DNA of 64,000 bases from Planctomycetota bacterium (GCA_016179685.1 JACPCR010000104.1:1-64000), one strand, 5' to 3'. Shown: positions 35,218 through 45,043, counted from the first letter of the stretch. Program-made: numbers and translations. Notes: generated from the sequence alone by a model not told the origin.

Positions 35218-36342
35218 TTACCTCCGCGGGGCGGCGTTCAAATCCTGTTGGAAAACGGGATGATGGGCGGTCGAGCCCTGCCGGGCTTTGACTTTCTGCT
35301 GGAATTCGCTGGGATTCTGAGCGTGGAGAATGGCCTCGGAGTAGGAAATCTGACCGGTGACGTACAGGTGGAACAAGGAGTCATCGAGGAGGACCATCCC
35401 CTTGCTGCCCCCGGTCTGGATTTCCGAGGGAAGCTGGTGGACGCGGTTATCGCGGATGAGGTTGGCGATGGAGGGGGACATGACCATGACCTCGAAGGCG
35501 GCGACGACTCCCTTGCCGTTGGCCCGTGAGAGGAGGGCCTGGGAGATGACGGCCTCGATGGCCACGGAGAGCTGGGCGCGAATCTGCTCCTGCTGGTTCG
35601 TCGGGAAGGCGTCGATGATGCGGTTGACCGTGCGAGCGGCCCCGGTGGTGTGCAGCGTGGCGAACACGAGGTGTCCCGTCTCGGCCGCGGTGATGGCGGA
35701 CTGGATGGTGTCGAGGTCCCGCATCTCTCCCACGAGGATGACGTCGGGGTCCTGCCGGAGGGCGCGGCGGATGCCCTCGGGAAAGCTGGGCACATCGACG
35801 CCGATCTCCCGCTGGGTGATGACGGACTTCTCGTGGCTGAAGTAATACTCGATGGGGTCCTCGAGGGTGATGATGTGGCGGTCCGTCTGCTGGTTGATGA
35901 ACTGGACGATGGTCGCCAGCGTCGTGGTCTTGCCGGAGCCGGTGGGGCCCGTGACGAGGATCAGGCCGCGGGTCTTGAAGACGCTGTTCTTGAGGGACTG
36001 GGGAAGTCCGATCTCCTCGAACGTCAGGAAGCGATTCGGAATCTGGCGGAGGACGAGGCTGATGTAGCCCTTCTGGCGGAAGACGCTGACGCGGAATCGG
36101 GCGCGGTCGCCGAACTGGAAGCCGAAGTCGGCGCTGCCGACCTCTTCGAGCTCGCGCTGGCTGCGCTCCGAGGCGAGGCTCTTCATGAAGGCGACGGTAT
36201 CGTCCGAGCCGAGCTTCGGCTTGTTGAGCGAGCGCAGCTCGCCGCTGACGCGCACGGTCGGCTCGCGCCCCACGACGAGGTGGAGGTCGGAACAGCCGTT
36301 TTCAACGACGAAGCGGAGGAGCTCGGCGATCGGGATAGGCAA
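35218..36342 (-). CDS. pilT: Pilus retraction ATPase
   Basis: The product has 374 residues, typical of PilT. It lacks the long N-domain and zinc cysteines of PilB, has Walker A GPTGSGKTT (132-140), EDPIEY, LVGEMRD and TLHTTGAARTVNRIID, and carries the PilT-specific C-terminal SIANLIRDNRVHQL (family AIRNLIRE). PilT drives retraction of type IV pili, which argues that the whole block can build a retractable pilus rather than only a type II secretion pseudopilus. It is transcribed between two PilB/GspE-type ATPase genes. Confidence 0.93.
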   Translation of the reverse strand: MPIPIAELLRFVVENGCSDLHLVVGREPTVRVSGELRSLNKPKLGSDDTVAFMKSLASERSQRELEEVGSADFGFQFGDRARFRVSVFRQKGYISLVLRQIPNRFLTFEEIGLPQSLKNSVFKTRGLILVTGPTGSGKTTTLATIVQFINQQTDRHIITLEDPIEYYFSHEKSVITQREIGVDVPSFPEGIRRALRQDPDVILVGEMRDLDTIQSAITAAETGHLVFATLHTTGAARTVNRIIDAFPTNQQEQIRAQLSVAIEAVISQALLSRANGKGVVAAFEVMVMSPSIANLIRDNRVHQLPSEIQTGGSKGMVLLDDSLFHLYVTGQISYSEAILHAQNPSEFQQKVKARQGSTAHHPVFQQDLNAAPRR

Positions 36343-36359
36343 GATAAAACCTCGTCAAG

Positions 36360-38057
36360 TTAATCCTTGGCGGCGGTGACGGCAAGGACCTCGGGGACGG
36401 TGGTGACCCCGGAGAGGATCTTCCGGACGCCGTCCTGCTGGAGGGTCTTCATTCCGGTGTGGATGGCTTCCTCGCGCATCCGGTGGATGGGTTCCTTCTT
36501 GAAGGCCATGTCCCGCAGGGAGGCGTTCATCTCCATAAGCTCGAAGATGGCGAGGCGGCCGCGGTAGCCCGTTTCACGGCACTCGGAGCATCCGGCCCCA
36601 TTGAAGAGCGTCACTCCCTCGACGTCCGAGGGCTTGAGGCCGACGGTATTCAATTCTTCCGGGGTGTACGTTGTCGGCGTCTTGCAATTCTTGCAGATCG
36701 TTCGGAGGAGACGCTGGGCCATCACGGCCTGGATGGAGGAGGAGACCAGGAAGGGGGCGACGCCCATATCGATGAGACGGGTCAAGGAAGAAGGCGCGTC
36801 GTTGGTGTGAAGGGTGCTGAAAACGAGGTGTCCCGTCAGGGCGGCCTGCACGGCGATTTCGGCCGTCTCGGTATCGCGAATCTCGCCGACGAGGATGACG
36901 TTGGGCGCCTGGCGCAGCATGGCGCGGAGGATGCGGCCGAAGCTGTACCCGATGGCCTCCTTGACCTCCGCCTGGTTGATGCCGCTCAGGTTGTACTCGA
37001 CGGGGTTCTCCGCGGTGATGATCTTGACGTCGGGCCGGTTCAACTCGTTGAGCGCGGCGTAGAGCGTCGTGGTCTTGCCGCTCCCCGTGGGGCCGGTGAC
37101 GAGGAACAGGCCGGTGGGCCGCTTGATGATCCCCTGGAACTTGGCGTAATCATCGTCCATGAAGCCGAGGTCCTGGATGCCGAGGAGCACGGACTGCTTG
37201 TCGAGGATACGCATGACGACGCTTTCGCCGTGGGACGCTGGCAGGCAGGAGACGCGCAGGTCGATCGCCCGGCCGAGGACCTTCATCTTGATGCGGCCGT
37301 CCGTCGGCTTGCGTTTCTCGGCGATGTCGATGTCCGCCATGATTTTGATACGGGAAATGATGGACCCTTGCAGGCGCTTGGGCGGGGACTGGACCTCGAA
37401 GCAATCGCCGTCGATGCGGTATCGGATGCGGAGGCGGTTTTCCATGGGCTCGATGTGGATATCGCTCGCCCTTTGCCGCAGGGCCTCCGTGATGATGAGC
37501 TGCACGAGGCGGATGATGGGAGCGTCTTCCTCTTCCTCCTCCTGCCCTTCGGCCTTGGCTTCGCCCCCGGAGTAAACAATGTCGCTTTCCGTGAATTCCT
37601 GGAGCATGTTATCGACCGTTTCCTCGTCGATGCCGTAGTGCTTGTGCACGGCGTTCTCCAGGTCTTCCTTGCAGCACAGGACCCACTGGATATCGCAGTT
37701 CGTGGCGAACCGCAGGTTATCCAGGGCGAAGAGGTTCATCGGATCGACCATGGCGACCTTGAGGATGCCGTCGCCGCGCTCGATGGGGAAGACGAGGTGC
37801 TCCTTGATGGTGGCCTTGGGAATGGACTGCAGCGCGATTTCGGAGATTTCCCGGGCGGCGGGATTGACCAGCTCGACGCCGAACTGGTCCGCCAGGGCCT
37901 CGCTGACCTGCCGATCGGTCACGTATCCAAGCTCCGCGAGGACTTCGCCGATGCGCTGCCCCGACTGCTTTTGCTTCTCGAGGGCTTCGTCGAGCTGTTC
38001 CTGCGTGATATATCCTTTGCTTTCGAGAATCTTGCCCAGGAAGGCGCGCCTGGCCAT
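36360..38057 (-). CDS. pilB: PilB/GspE-family assembly ATPase (second copy)
   Basis: The product has 565 residues. It has an N-domain (LGKILESKGYITQEQLDEAL), an acidic linker (EGQEEEEEDAP, residues ~171-180), Walker A GPTGSGKTT (322-330), ENPVEY, LVGEIRD, TLHTND and zinc cysteines CKNC and CSEC. It is a paralogue of the 33483-35213 ATPase and is the first gene of the minus-strand block. The two may power different assemblies or form mixed motors. The upstream spacer has no clear promoter but carries strong hairpins. Confidence 0.9.
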   Translation of the reverse strand: MARRAFLGKILESKGYITQEQLDEALEKQKQSGQRIGEVLAELGYVTDRQVSEALADQFGVELVNPAAREISEIALQSIPKATIKEHLVFPIERGDGILKVAMVDPMNLFALDNLRFATNCDIQWVLCCKEDLENAVHKHYGIDEETVDNMLQEFTESDIVYSGGEAKAEGQEEEEEDAPIIRLVQLIITEALRQRASDIHIEPMENRLRIRYRIDGDCFEVQSPPKRLQGSIISRIKIMADIDIAEKRKPTDGRIKMKVLGRAIDLRVSCLPASHGESVVMRILDKQSVLLGIQDLGFMDDDYAKFQGIIKRPTGLFLVTGPTGSGKTTTLYAALNELNRPDVKIITAENPVEYNLSGINQAEVKEAIGYSFGRILRAMLRQAPNVILVGEIRDTETAEIAVQAALTGHLVFSTLHTNDAPSSLTRLIDMGVAPFLVSSSIQAVMAQRLLRTICKNCKTPTTYTPEELNTVGLKPSDVEGVTLFNGAGCSECRETGYRGRLAIFELMEMNASLRDMAFKKEPIHRMREEAIHTGMKTLQQDGVRKILSGVTTVPEVLAVTAAKD

Positions 38058-38193
38058 CGTAAATTCCTCGTCAATATCGGGACCGGAGGAAGCGAAAGCG
38101 GCGTCCGAGGCCTGGGCCCCGGCGGCACGGAGCGCCGCAAACGGCTGAAAGCTAATGAAATCCGCTGCGCCCTTCGGGCTCGGGGATTTCAGA

Positions 38194-38230
38194 GCCAGGG
38201 TTGGGCCGGCTTCTCCGGCCCAACCCTGGC
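38194..38230. repeat. Perfect 16-bp hairpin upstream of pilB
   Basis: GCCAGGGTTGGGCCGG pairs exactly with its complement around loop CTTCT, 137 bases before the pilB start. Confidence 0.6.
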
Positions 38231-38261
38231 GGGAAACGGAAGCCTTAAAAAGTGCAACTCA

Positions 38262-38298
38262 AACTTAAAAAAATTTTCAAGTTTGACGATCCAAGCGC
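38262..38298 (+). repeat. AACTTAAAA hairpin repeat, copy 2 of 3
   Basis: AACTTAAAAA...TTTTCAAGTTTG then CCAAGCGC, matching 13459-13499 and 46715-46752. Confidence 0.5.
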
Positions 38299-38959
38299 AT
38301 AAGGCGAAGCCCCGCAACCCAAGAGGGGTGGAAAAGGCGTCAGGGTTCAGGAATCAACTGAGACCCGACCCGCCTCCCACTGGGACAAGTCTGGCGGGAC
38401 ACCTTTCAACTTCTCCGCCGGGTGCCCACGTAGTGGGCGCGGGGCGCGAAGAAGTGACACCCTAAGATTTTAAGAACAACGCGGCGCAAACCTTTCGCTA
38501 TCGAAGCTCCATCGAGCAAAAGGTGACGCCTCATCGATTATTGTAGCTTGCCGCCATAGAGTGTCAACAGTCTTCCCAATGCGCCTCTCAGCGCCACCCG
38601 AAAACCACGCTCGTGCGCATCATTGCGAGCGCCAAACCCGGCCCGACCGCCGGAGCGGCAGCGCTGCGACCTGGAACCCGACGAGTCGCCCCGCACGACG
38701 CGAAGGCTATGAGCCGAACGATGCCACCAGGATGCAGGTCTGCGCCTGCCTGTGCGTCCTGCGCCTGCTCGTGCGTCCTTGCACCTGTCTGCCGGGCACG
38801 GCATAGACAGGTGCAGACAAACCGCTTCGGCAGGCAGGGTGGCGCTCCCAGCCACCCCGCGCAACGTGAAGGCTATTATCTCTCACTGGGCATTTCGTTG
38901 CTGTTGGAGTCCGTCAGAGTTATCATCCCCAGCCAGGTGCTGGTTCAAACCGGCCCTTG

Positions 38960-39007
38960 TAGAATTCGAGCAGGGAAGTGCACCAGCACTTCCCTGCTCG
39001 AATTCTA
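38960..39007 (+). promoter_or_regulatory. 22-bp perfect hairpin touching the Shine-Dalgarno of the next gene
   Basis: Arms 38960-38981 and 38986-39007 are fully complementary around loop ACCA, with core GAAGTGC/GCACTTC. Its last base is the first A of the AAGGAG ribosome site (39007-39012), so folding could affect initiation at the TTG 39022. Confidence 0.6.
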
Positions 39008-39021
39008 AGGAGCTGCACTTC

Positions 39022-40065
39022 TTGAAAATCTTCCTGCGAATCCTCTTCCTCCTCGTCGGGGTGGGGCTGATCGGGGTCCTCGCTCATCGGTTGGGCTTCG
39101 ATCAGATTTGGGGACAAGTCAGGCGCCTGGGATGGTCGTTTCCTTTAATCTTTGTGGCCTATGGTGTTACATCGATTATCGACACCCTGGGATGGTGGAA
39201 TGCCTTTCGCCCAGGCTGCCTCGAGGGCAAGGTGCGATTGCGAGACCTCTACCTGGTTCGAATAGCCGGGGAGGCCGTCAATAACGTGACGCCTATGGCT
39301 ACCATGGGAGGGGAGCCGGTCAAGGCGCTCATCCTGAAACGGTATGATGTGCCGGTTTCCGAGAGTCTGGCCGCGGTGGTGATTGCCAAGACGACCCTGG
39401 TCATCGCGCAGATTCTATTCATGTTTACCGGGGCCGTGCTCCTGGTGGCCCGCAATGGCGACCGCGGGGGGCTTTTCTGGGGACTGGTGGCTGCAACGCC
39501 ACTGGCTGCGGCTTTCGTGGCGGTTCTGGTCCTCTGGCAGAGACGCGGGTTATTTGCCCCCCTGGTGGCGCTTCGACGTCGCTTGGGCCTGAGGTGGAAA
39601 TCGCTCGAAGCTTGGGACGCCGGGCTCGAAAGCGTCGATAAGGAGATTCGGCTCTTTTACGCCCATCACCCCCGCCGTTTCTTGAGGTCCGGGTGTCTCC
39701 ATCTCGCCGGCTGGTTTCTCGGGGTGGGCGAGACGGTTCTGCTGCTCACTCTCCTCGGGATCGAGTTCACCTGGACCGAAGCCTTCATCATCGAGTCCCT
39801 GGGCCAGTTTGCCAAAGGGTTGGGCTGCATCACTCCTATACCGGGCGGCGTGGGTGTCCAGGAAAGCGGAGGCGTCCTGATCTTCCGTATTTTGAGCCTG
39901 AACCCCGCTTCCGGCCTGACGCTGATCCTCTTGAAAAGGGTGCGGGAATTGGGGTTCACCCTGCTGGGGCTCTGCCTGGCATCGAATCTGCGCACGAGGC
40001 GTTCCCGGCGGCCCGAAGAGTCCTGGGAGCTTCGACCATCAAAGCCGGACTGTCTGCCGGAGTGA
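39022..40065 (+). CDS. Lysylphosphatidylglycerol-synthase-TM/flippase-like membrane protein
   Basis: The product has 347 residues. A TTG start at 39022 is preferred because AAGGAG lies nine bases upstream and the first codons begin a hydrophobic helix (IFLRILFLLVGVGLIGVL). Earlier in-frame ATGs run through hairpin and repeat DNA. Seven or eight hydrophobic helices, AGEAVNNVTPMATMGGEPVKALIL and the late CITPIPGGVGVQESGG match the LPG-synthase transmembrane/AglD/HpnL-like family. Members are thought to move or modify lipid-linked substrates. No synthase domain is fused, and the substrate is unknown. Confidence 0.8.
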   Translation: MKIFLRILFLLVGVGLIGVLAHRLGFDQIWGQVRRLGWSFPLIFVAYGVTSIIDTLGWWNAFRPGCLEGKVRLRDLYLVRIAGEAVNNVTPMATMGGEPVKALILKRYDVPVSESLAAVVIAKTTLVIAQILFMFTGAVLLVARNGDRGGLFWGLVAATPLAAAFVAVLVLWQRRGLFAPLVALRRRLGLRWKSLEAWDAGLESVDKEIRLFYAHHPRRFLRSGCLHLAGWFLGVGETVLLLTLLGIEFTWTEAFIIESLGQFAKGLGCITPIPGGVGVQESGGVLIFRILSLNPASGLTLILLKRVRELGFTLLGLCLASNLRTRRSRRPEESWELRPSKPDCLPE

Positions 40066-40137
40066 GCTCCAAGAAGTTGTTCTATTTGTTTGATTTGTCT
40101 GATCCGTCTGAAAAGCAAGGAAAAAGCATTGAACGGG

Positions 40138-41692
40138 ATGCTTCGGCTCGATCACATCGTGAAAAGTGAAATCTTGTGGTCGCCGCGGGCGCTCGCGGCT
40201 GCTGGAGGAAGTCTGACACAGGTTGATGGCCGCACCGCGGCGCGTTTTGAATCCAATACGGCACGAAAAATCCTCCTCCGTTGTCCCCGTCCGGACCTCC
40301 GCGAATTCGACCAATTCGAGGTGGAGCTTTGGATGCCGCCAGGGGCCAGGGGAAGCCTCTCTCTGTCCATCGACCTATCGAGCCAGACGGAAGGGCAGGC
40401 CAGGATCGATTCTGGAGCGGGCCGCGCCTGCCAGCGCGGTGGAGCGGGTGGGGCGTGGGGCACTTCCCGGAGGAAAATTTCCTGGTCTACGGCATCCCGG
40501 ACCGGTGGCATCCGGTGGGGACGGTAACGGTCTCGGTGGACGTAGATGCACCGGAGGTATTCCTGGCCGCCGTGAGGCTGCAGAGGCGGAAGCGGATGAA
40601 GGGTCCCCGCTTGACGGACCGGGGTCTGCTGGCGCAGCTTGCCCTGGACGGTCTGCCGGCGGTCCGGCGTGCGGCGGGGTCTGGGGATACGGATCGAGCG
40701 TTACGTGCGCTGGCGTGGCATTTTCGGCGGCGCCGGACGCCGGAGCATTTTTACGGCCGTCCCCGCGACGCAGCCGCAGCCTTTTCGCCGTCGGCGGCGG
40801 ACGACATCTGCGCCCACCGCATCCTGGGCCAGCAGCTTACCCGGCGGCTCGACTGGCGGGCGAACCCGATCGGCTACCTGGAGTGGATGCACGCATTCAA
40901 CCGGCACTATTTCACGATGACGCTGATCGACGCCTACAAGGCGACGGGTCATGAAAAGTATGCGGCCAAGCTGGACGCCCTCTACTCGAGCTGGATGGAG
41001 CAGAATCCCGAGCCGCAGGACACGAACGGCGGCGGCGACCCCGCCTGGGAGACGCCGAGCACGGCAGGCCGGATTTACGGGAGCTGGCTCGAGGCCTGGT
41101 TCACGCTGCAGCGTTCCCCATCTTTCCGCCACGAGACCCGCGTGGCGATGTTGAAGTCCTTTTCATGCCGATGAGGTTGCAGGTGGACCGGGAGCACGGG
41201 CGCGTCCGCACGGACCGGCTGGGCAAGCCGAACCTGGAGATGGTAGTCCTCCCTCGGCCCGAGAAGCTGGACCCTTCCGTCGTGACGGGTCAGGCGGACC
41301 CGGTTCAGGGGTGGGTGGCCGCGGACGGCGAGGACCTGCCGGCCCCGGTGGTCTTCCTCCGAGCCCGGCGGCGTCTGCCCTTCCGGTTCGGCACGGCGCT
41401 GATCCCCTACGACACGGGCAACAGCGCTGGCGTCTCGTGCCGGGTCCTGGCGTCGTCCGCCGCTTCCGTGGCAGTGGAGATTCTGTTCCGGACCGGCCCG
41501 TGCGACACCGTTCTCTTCCGTGCCTCGCCTCGGGGGCGGGAGCGGCGGGCCGGCCTGGACACGGACGCGGAGGTGGCCGTGGTGCGCGAGGGAGGACGCC
41601 GGCCCTCGGCGTTACGGGTGGGCGGGAGCTTCCTCCGGTGGAAGGGGCGGCCGCTCCTGCCGGCCTCGGACGAGGCCTGCGCCGAGGCCTGA
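40138..41692 (+). pseudogene. Heparinase II/III-family protein, frameshifted and internally deleted
   Basis: Three separate frames carry successive pieces of one protein. The ATG at 40138 starts an N-terminal beta-rich region (EFDQFEVELWMPPGARG). The homology moves to another frame near 40410-40450 (WSGWGVGHFPEENFLVYGIPDRW). It continues through the helical toroid (ANPIGYLEWMHAFNRHYFTMT, TAGRIYGSWLEAWFTL) to about 41160. It then jumps, in a third frame, to the C-terminal beta-sandwich (from about 41165). The central catalytic portion expected in a 600-700-residue lyase is gone. It is almost certainly inactive as a polysaccharide lyase unless the lesions are assembly errors. Confidence 0.75.
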
Positions 41693-41705
41693 TCGGCATG
41701 ACGGA

Positions 41706-41753
41706 CCATTCTCTGCGGCGGAAGTGTTCGCTCACTTCCGCCGCAGAGAATGG
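41706..41753. terminator. Perfect 21-bp hairpin between convergent genes
   Basis: Arms 41706-41726 and 41733-41753 flank loop TTCGCT. It ends one base before the thiI stop triplet and 14 bases after the heparinase remnant, so it can serve both transcripts. Confidence 0.75.
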
Positions 41754-41754
41754 A

Positions 41755-42909
41755 TCACCCGACCACCAGAACCTCGGCGCTTTCACGAGCCTCCTGGCAG
41801 TAGCGGTCGAGCGGGAACTTCCGCTCGTAGGACTCGGCCTCCTCCAGCGACCATCGGGTCTCCGGATGACGGGCGAGCAGGAACGAGCAGCAGTCCTGAT
41901 AGGGCAGGATGGAAATGTCATAGGTGCCGATCCGCCGGGCGAGGTCCGTCGTGGTTCGCTTGTCCTCCCCGATGAGGGGCGCGAAGACGGGGTAGCGGGT
42001 CGCCCGGTAAATCACCTGGAGGTTATCCAGCGTCTGGGAGGCGACCTGTCCGACGCTATCGCCCGTGACGAACCCCTTGGCGTCTTCCTTTTCGAGGATT
42101 GGCTCGGCGATGCGCAGCATGACGCGTCGGTAGGCCACCATGCGGGCTTCCGGCGGCACGACGGTGACGAGGGCTTGCTGGAGGCCGGAGAAGGGGACGA
42201 GGTAGAGGCGTGCGGTGAACTGGTAGCGGGCGAGGACTTCGACGAGGCGGACCACCTTCTGGCGCACCTCTTGAGCGTCGCGGCCGTAGTTATGGAAGTG
42301 GACGAAGAGGGTGCGGCATCCGCGCCGGAACATCTTGAAGGCGGCCACGGGCGAGTCGATGCCCCCACTCAGGAGCGAGACCAGCTTGCCGCTGACGCCC
42401 ACCGGGAGGCCGCCCAGGCCCCGCTCTCGGTCGAAATAGAGGAAGATGCCCTGCTGCGTCACGTCGATGTGCAGCGTGAGCTCGGGCGAGTCGAGATCGA
42501 CCGGCCAACCGGTCCTCTCCTGCATCTGCCGTCCGATCTCGCGGTTGATCTGGACGGAATCGAGCGGGAAGTTCTTATTGGAGCGGCGGGTCTGCACCTT
42601 GAACCGGCGGATGCCGTCGGGGAGGGGGAGATCCCGGACGGCGGAGCGCAGGGCCTCGAGGTCCACGGGCAGGGCGCGGACCTCCGAGAACCAGGCGATG
42701 CCGGGCAGGTCGCGCAGGCGTGCGCCGAGGGCCTCGATGTCGAGCCCCTCGGCGGGCCCCACCTGGATGCGGCCATAGAGCCGCCGGATGCGCACGCCCT
42801 GGAGGGCCGGGCAGGCCCGCCGGATATTACGGACGAGCTGTTTCTCGAAGAACGGCCGGTTGTCGCTTTTCGTGCCGATCTCGTCGTAATGGACGATGAG
42901 GGACGTCAA
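41755..42909 (-). CDS. thiI: tRNA 4-thiouridine synthase / thiamine sulfur carrier enzyme ThiI
   Basis: The product has 384 residues. Order: N-terminal ferredoxin-like and THUMP region (residues ~1-160), then the PP-loop ATPase with SLLSGGIDSPVA. It uses ATP to activate U8 of tRNA for sulfur insertion. The C-terminal rhodanese domain of the E. coli enzyme is absent, as in many phyla, so sulfur must come from another donor. TTG 42909 is chosen because family alignment starts at SLIVHYDEIGTK and AGGGAG lies ten bases upstream; the in-frame GTG at 42939 falls inside a hairpin. proS is upstream on the same strand. Confidence 0.88.
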   Translation of the reverse strand: MTSLIVHYDEIGTKSDNRPFFEKQLVRNIRRACPALQGVRIRRLYGRIQVGPAEGLDIEALGARLRDLPGIAWFSEVRALPVDLEALRSAVRDLPLPDGIRRFKVQTRRSNKNFPLDSVQINREIGRQMQERTGWPVDLDSPELTLHIDVTQQGIFLYFDRERGLGGLPVGVSGKLVSLLSGGIDSPVAAFKMFRRGCRTLFVHFHNYGRDAQEVRQKVVRLVEVLARYQFTARLYLVPFSGLQQALVTVVPPEARMVAYRRVMLRIAEPILEKEDAKGFVTGDSVGQVASQTLDNLQVIYRATRYPVFAPLIGEDKRTTTDLARRIGTYDISILPYQDCCSFLLARHPETRWSLEEAESYERKFPLDRYCQEARESAEVLVVG

Positions 42910-42938
42910 GGGCGGGCATCTCCCTGAGATGGCCGGCA

Positions 42939-42960
42939 CAGAAGTGCACCCGCACTTCTG
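42939..42960. repeat. GAAGTGC-type hairpin
   Basis: CAGAAGTGC and GCACTTCTG form a perfect 9-bp stem around loop ACCC. The core is shared with hairpins at 38960-39007 and 56319-56346. It lies between proS and thiI. Confidence 0.55.
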
Positions 42961-43036
42961 AACAGGGATACGAGCAGGACAACGTTAGACTCTGACGCCA
43001 GTCGTTGGAGTGAGCGCTTGAGCGCGGACTCGTCAC

Positions 43037-44467
43037 CTAGTAGGCTTGGGCAAAGAGGACTCGGCGGGCCGAGGGCTGGCCGCAGCGGACGCACCGGCCG
43101 GGCTGCTCGGGCGCGGAGAGCGGGATATTGCGGATGGTGGCCTTGGTTTCTTCCGCGACGGATTTTTCGCAGTCGGCGGACCCGCACCAGTGGGCGTTGG
43201 CGAAGCCGCTGCCGGTCTCGTGGAACTGCCGGAACTCGGCATAGGTGTCGATGGGCCGGGTATGGGCGTCCAGGAACGCTTTCGCCTTCTTTAAAATGCC
43301 GGCCTGCATCTCGTCGAGGAGAGAGGTCACCCTCGGGATGGCGTCTCCCAAGGGGACCTTCAGCTTTTCGCCGGTGTCGCGCCGTACCGCGACCACCTGC
43401 TGGGCCTGCAAGTCCCGGGGCCCGAGCTCGATCCGCACCGGGACGCCCCGCATCTCCCATTCATTGTATTTCCAGCCCGGATTGAATCCTTCGCGGTCGT
43501 CGACGCGGATGGCCAGGCGGCGGGGGTAGTCCGCGGCCAGGGCGCGTGCGGCCTGAAGCACCAGCGTCTTCGTCGCATCGTCCTTCCAGATGGGGACGAT
43601 GACCGCTTCGATGGGGGCGAGTTTCGGCGGCAGGACGAGGCCCTGGTCGTCGCTGTGCGCCATGACGAGCGCCCCGATGAGACGGGTGCTCACCCCCCAG
43701 CTCGTCGCGTGCACGTACTGGAGCTGGCCTCCGGCGTCCTGGTATTGCACGTCGAAGGCCTTGGCGAAATTCTGGCCCAGGTAATGGCTCGTACCCGCCT
43801 GAAGGGCGTGCCGGTCCTGCATCATCGCTTCGATGGAATAGGTTTCGACCGCGCCGGCGAACTTCTCGTTCTCCGTCTTTCGGCCCGGAACGACGGGCAG
43901 CGCCATCACGCCTTCCGCAAAGTCGCGGTAGACCTCGAGCATCCGCATGGTTTCCGACCGCGCCTCCTCCTCCGTGGCGTGCGCCGTGTGGCCCTCCTGC
44001 CAGAGGAACTCCGTGGTTCGCAGGAAGAGCCGCGTGCGCATCTCCCACCGGACCACGTTGCACCACTGGTTGATCAGCAGGGGCAGGTCGCGATAGGAAT
44101 GAATCCAGCCCTTGTAGGTGTTCCAGATGATCGTCTCGGAGGTCGGCCGGACGTAAAGAGGCTCCTCGAGCGGCTTGCCGCCCCCATGCGTCACCACGGC
44201 GCACTCCGGCGCGAAGCCCTTCACGTGCTCCGCCTCCTTCTTCAGGAAGCTCTCGGGAATGAAAAGCGGGAAGTAGGCGTTGAGGTGACCCGTGGCCTTG
44301 AAACGGTCGTCCAGTTCCCGCTGCATCTTCTCCCAGATGGAGTACCCATAGGGCCGGATCACCATGCAGCCCTTCACCGGGGCGTAGTCGGCCAGCTCGG
44401 CGCGGAGCACAATATCCGTGTACCACCGCGAGTAATCTTGACTTCGAGGCGTGATGCTCTTGGCCAT
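43037..44467 (-). CDS. proS: Prolyl-tRNA synthetase (archaeal/eukaryotic-like type)
   Basis: The product has 476 residues, the size of the short ProS type without the bacterial editing insertion. Class II motif 2 is seen in [20 protein letters not shown], and [14 protein letters not shown] and [10 protein letters not shown] form the active site. The anticodon-binding domain follows (residues ~290-390) and a C-terminal zinc-binding-type domain carries HWCGSADCE and GRCVRCGQP. It charges tRNA-Pro. The start ATG at 44465-44467 gives [20 protein letters not shown], the canonical N-terminus. Confidence 0.93.
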   Translation of the reverse strand: MAKSITPRSQDYSRWYTDIVLRAELADYAPVKGCMVIRPYGYSIWEKMQRELDDRFKATGHLNAYFPLFIPESFLKKEAEHVKGFAPECAVVTHGGGKPLEEPLYVRPTSETIIWNTYKGWIHSYRDLPLLINQWCNVVRWEMRTRLFLRTTEFLWQEGHTAHATEEEARSETMRMLEVYRDFAEGVMALPVVPGRKTENEKFAGAVETYSIEAMMQDRHALQAGTSHYLGQNFAKAFDVQYQDAGGQLQYVHATSWGVSTRLIGALVMAHSDDQGLVLPPKLAPIEAVIVPIWKDDATKTLVLQAARALAADYPRRLAIRVDDREGFNPGWKYNEWEMRGVPVRIELGPRDLQAQQVVAVRRDTGEKLKVPLGDAIPRVTSLLDEMQAGILKKAKAFLDAHTRPIDTYAEFRQFHETGSGFANAHWCGSADCEKSVAEETKATIRNIPLSAPEQPGRCVRCGQPSARRVLFAQAY

Positions 44468-44688
44468 GGAAGTGCCGGTTTCTCGTGCCGGGAGGGAGTA
44501 TCAGTTTAGGCATCCCCCCTCTCTTCGTCAACGCAGGCGAGTCCGATGCCCCGGCGGGGCGTCTCCTTTTCGCGCGATGAGGCGCAAGCCGACTCAGCGC
44601 AAAAAGCTTGCGAGGGTCCGGAATTTGCGCTTAACTGTCTCTCGAAATCCGCTCCTCTAGGCTACGCGGTTTCAGAAAGAACGCGAAA

Positions 44689-44943
44689 ATGCCGATCTAC
44701 GAATACCGTTGCGACAAGTGCGGGAGCGTGCTGGAAATCCTGCAGCCGATGGACGCCGCCGCGGTGTCCCATTGCCGCGAACAATGCGTGTCAGCGGGCA
44801 AGCCCGGGGACGGCCGGTTGAGACGAATGCTTTCGGCCAGCCGGGTGCACTCCAGGGGTGGATCGAACCCGGGACGGAGGGATGCAGGTCTGCCCGCCTG
44901 CGGGCGGTGTGGAATGCGCGGCGGTCCCTGCGCCATGAGTTAG
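44689..44943 (+). CDS. FmdB-type zinc-ribbon small protein
   Basis: The product has 84 residues. The N-terminus [12 protein letters not shown] and the second pair HCREQC match the putative regulatory FmdB zinc ribbon. The C-terminus is Cys/Gly-rich ([13 protein letters not shown]), as in one branch of the family. Function is unknown; regulation of formamidase gave the family its name. It lies 100 bases upstream of aroF on the same strand. Its stop codon overlaps an 11-bp inverted repeat. Confidence 0.75.
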   Translation: MPIYEYRCDKCGSVLEILQPMDAAAVSHCREQCVSAGKPGDGRLRRMLSASRVHSRGGSNPGRRDAGLPACGRCGMRGGPCAMS

Positions 44944-45017
44944 CGAAGCGCTGCTTCAAACGGGTCAGCAGGGCGCGGGCGGCGAGGACCGAAGTAGTCA
45001 CCGGCAAGCGCTTCGCT
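44942..45017. repeat. Inverted repeat pair between the FmdB-like gene and aroF
   Basis: AGCGAAGCGCT (44942-44952) and AGCGCTTCGCT (45007-45017) are perfect inverted copies 54 bases apart. The words equal the stem ends of the REP family. The aroF ribosome site GAAGGAG follows at ~45027-45033. Confidence 0.5.
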
Positions 45018-45043
45018 CAGATGAGCTGAAGGAGTCTGAACAC

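Larger units (their letters stand above)
38058..39021. other. 964-base repeat-rich spacer between pilB and the flippase-like gene
   Basis: No gene is supported. It contains a 16-bp perfect hairpin (38194-38230), AACTTAAAA repeat copy 2 (38262-38298), a degenerate composite TGACACC repeat (38301-38370), a CTCCCACTGGGACAAGT copy (~38386), CTGTCTGC/GCAGACA-rich sequence (38730-38830) and a 22-bp perfect hairpin (38960-39007). Promoters for the divergent genes must lie here but were not resolved. Confidence 0.65.

Noticed and set aside
33096-35291. 731-codon plus-strand frame opposite gspF/gspE
   Set aside because: Antisense shadow of two strongly conserved genes; Asp/Glu/Gly-rich with no family.
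44840-44935. tRNA-like words (GGATCGAACCCGGGAC)
   Set aside because: The stretch resembles a T-arm but no acceptor, D or anticodon stems can be formed; it is inside the FmdB-like coding region.
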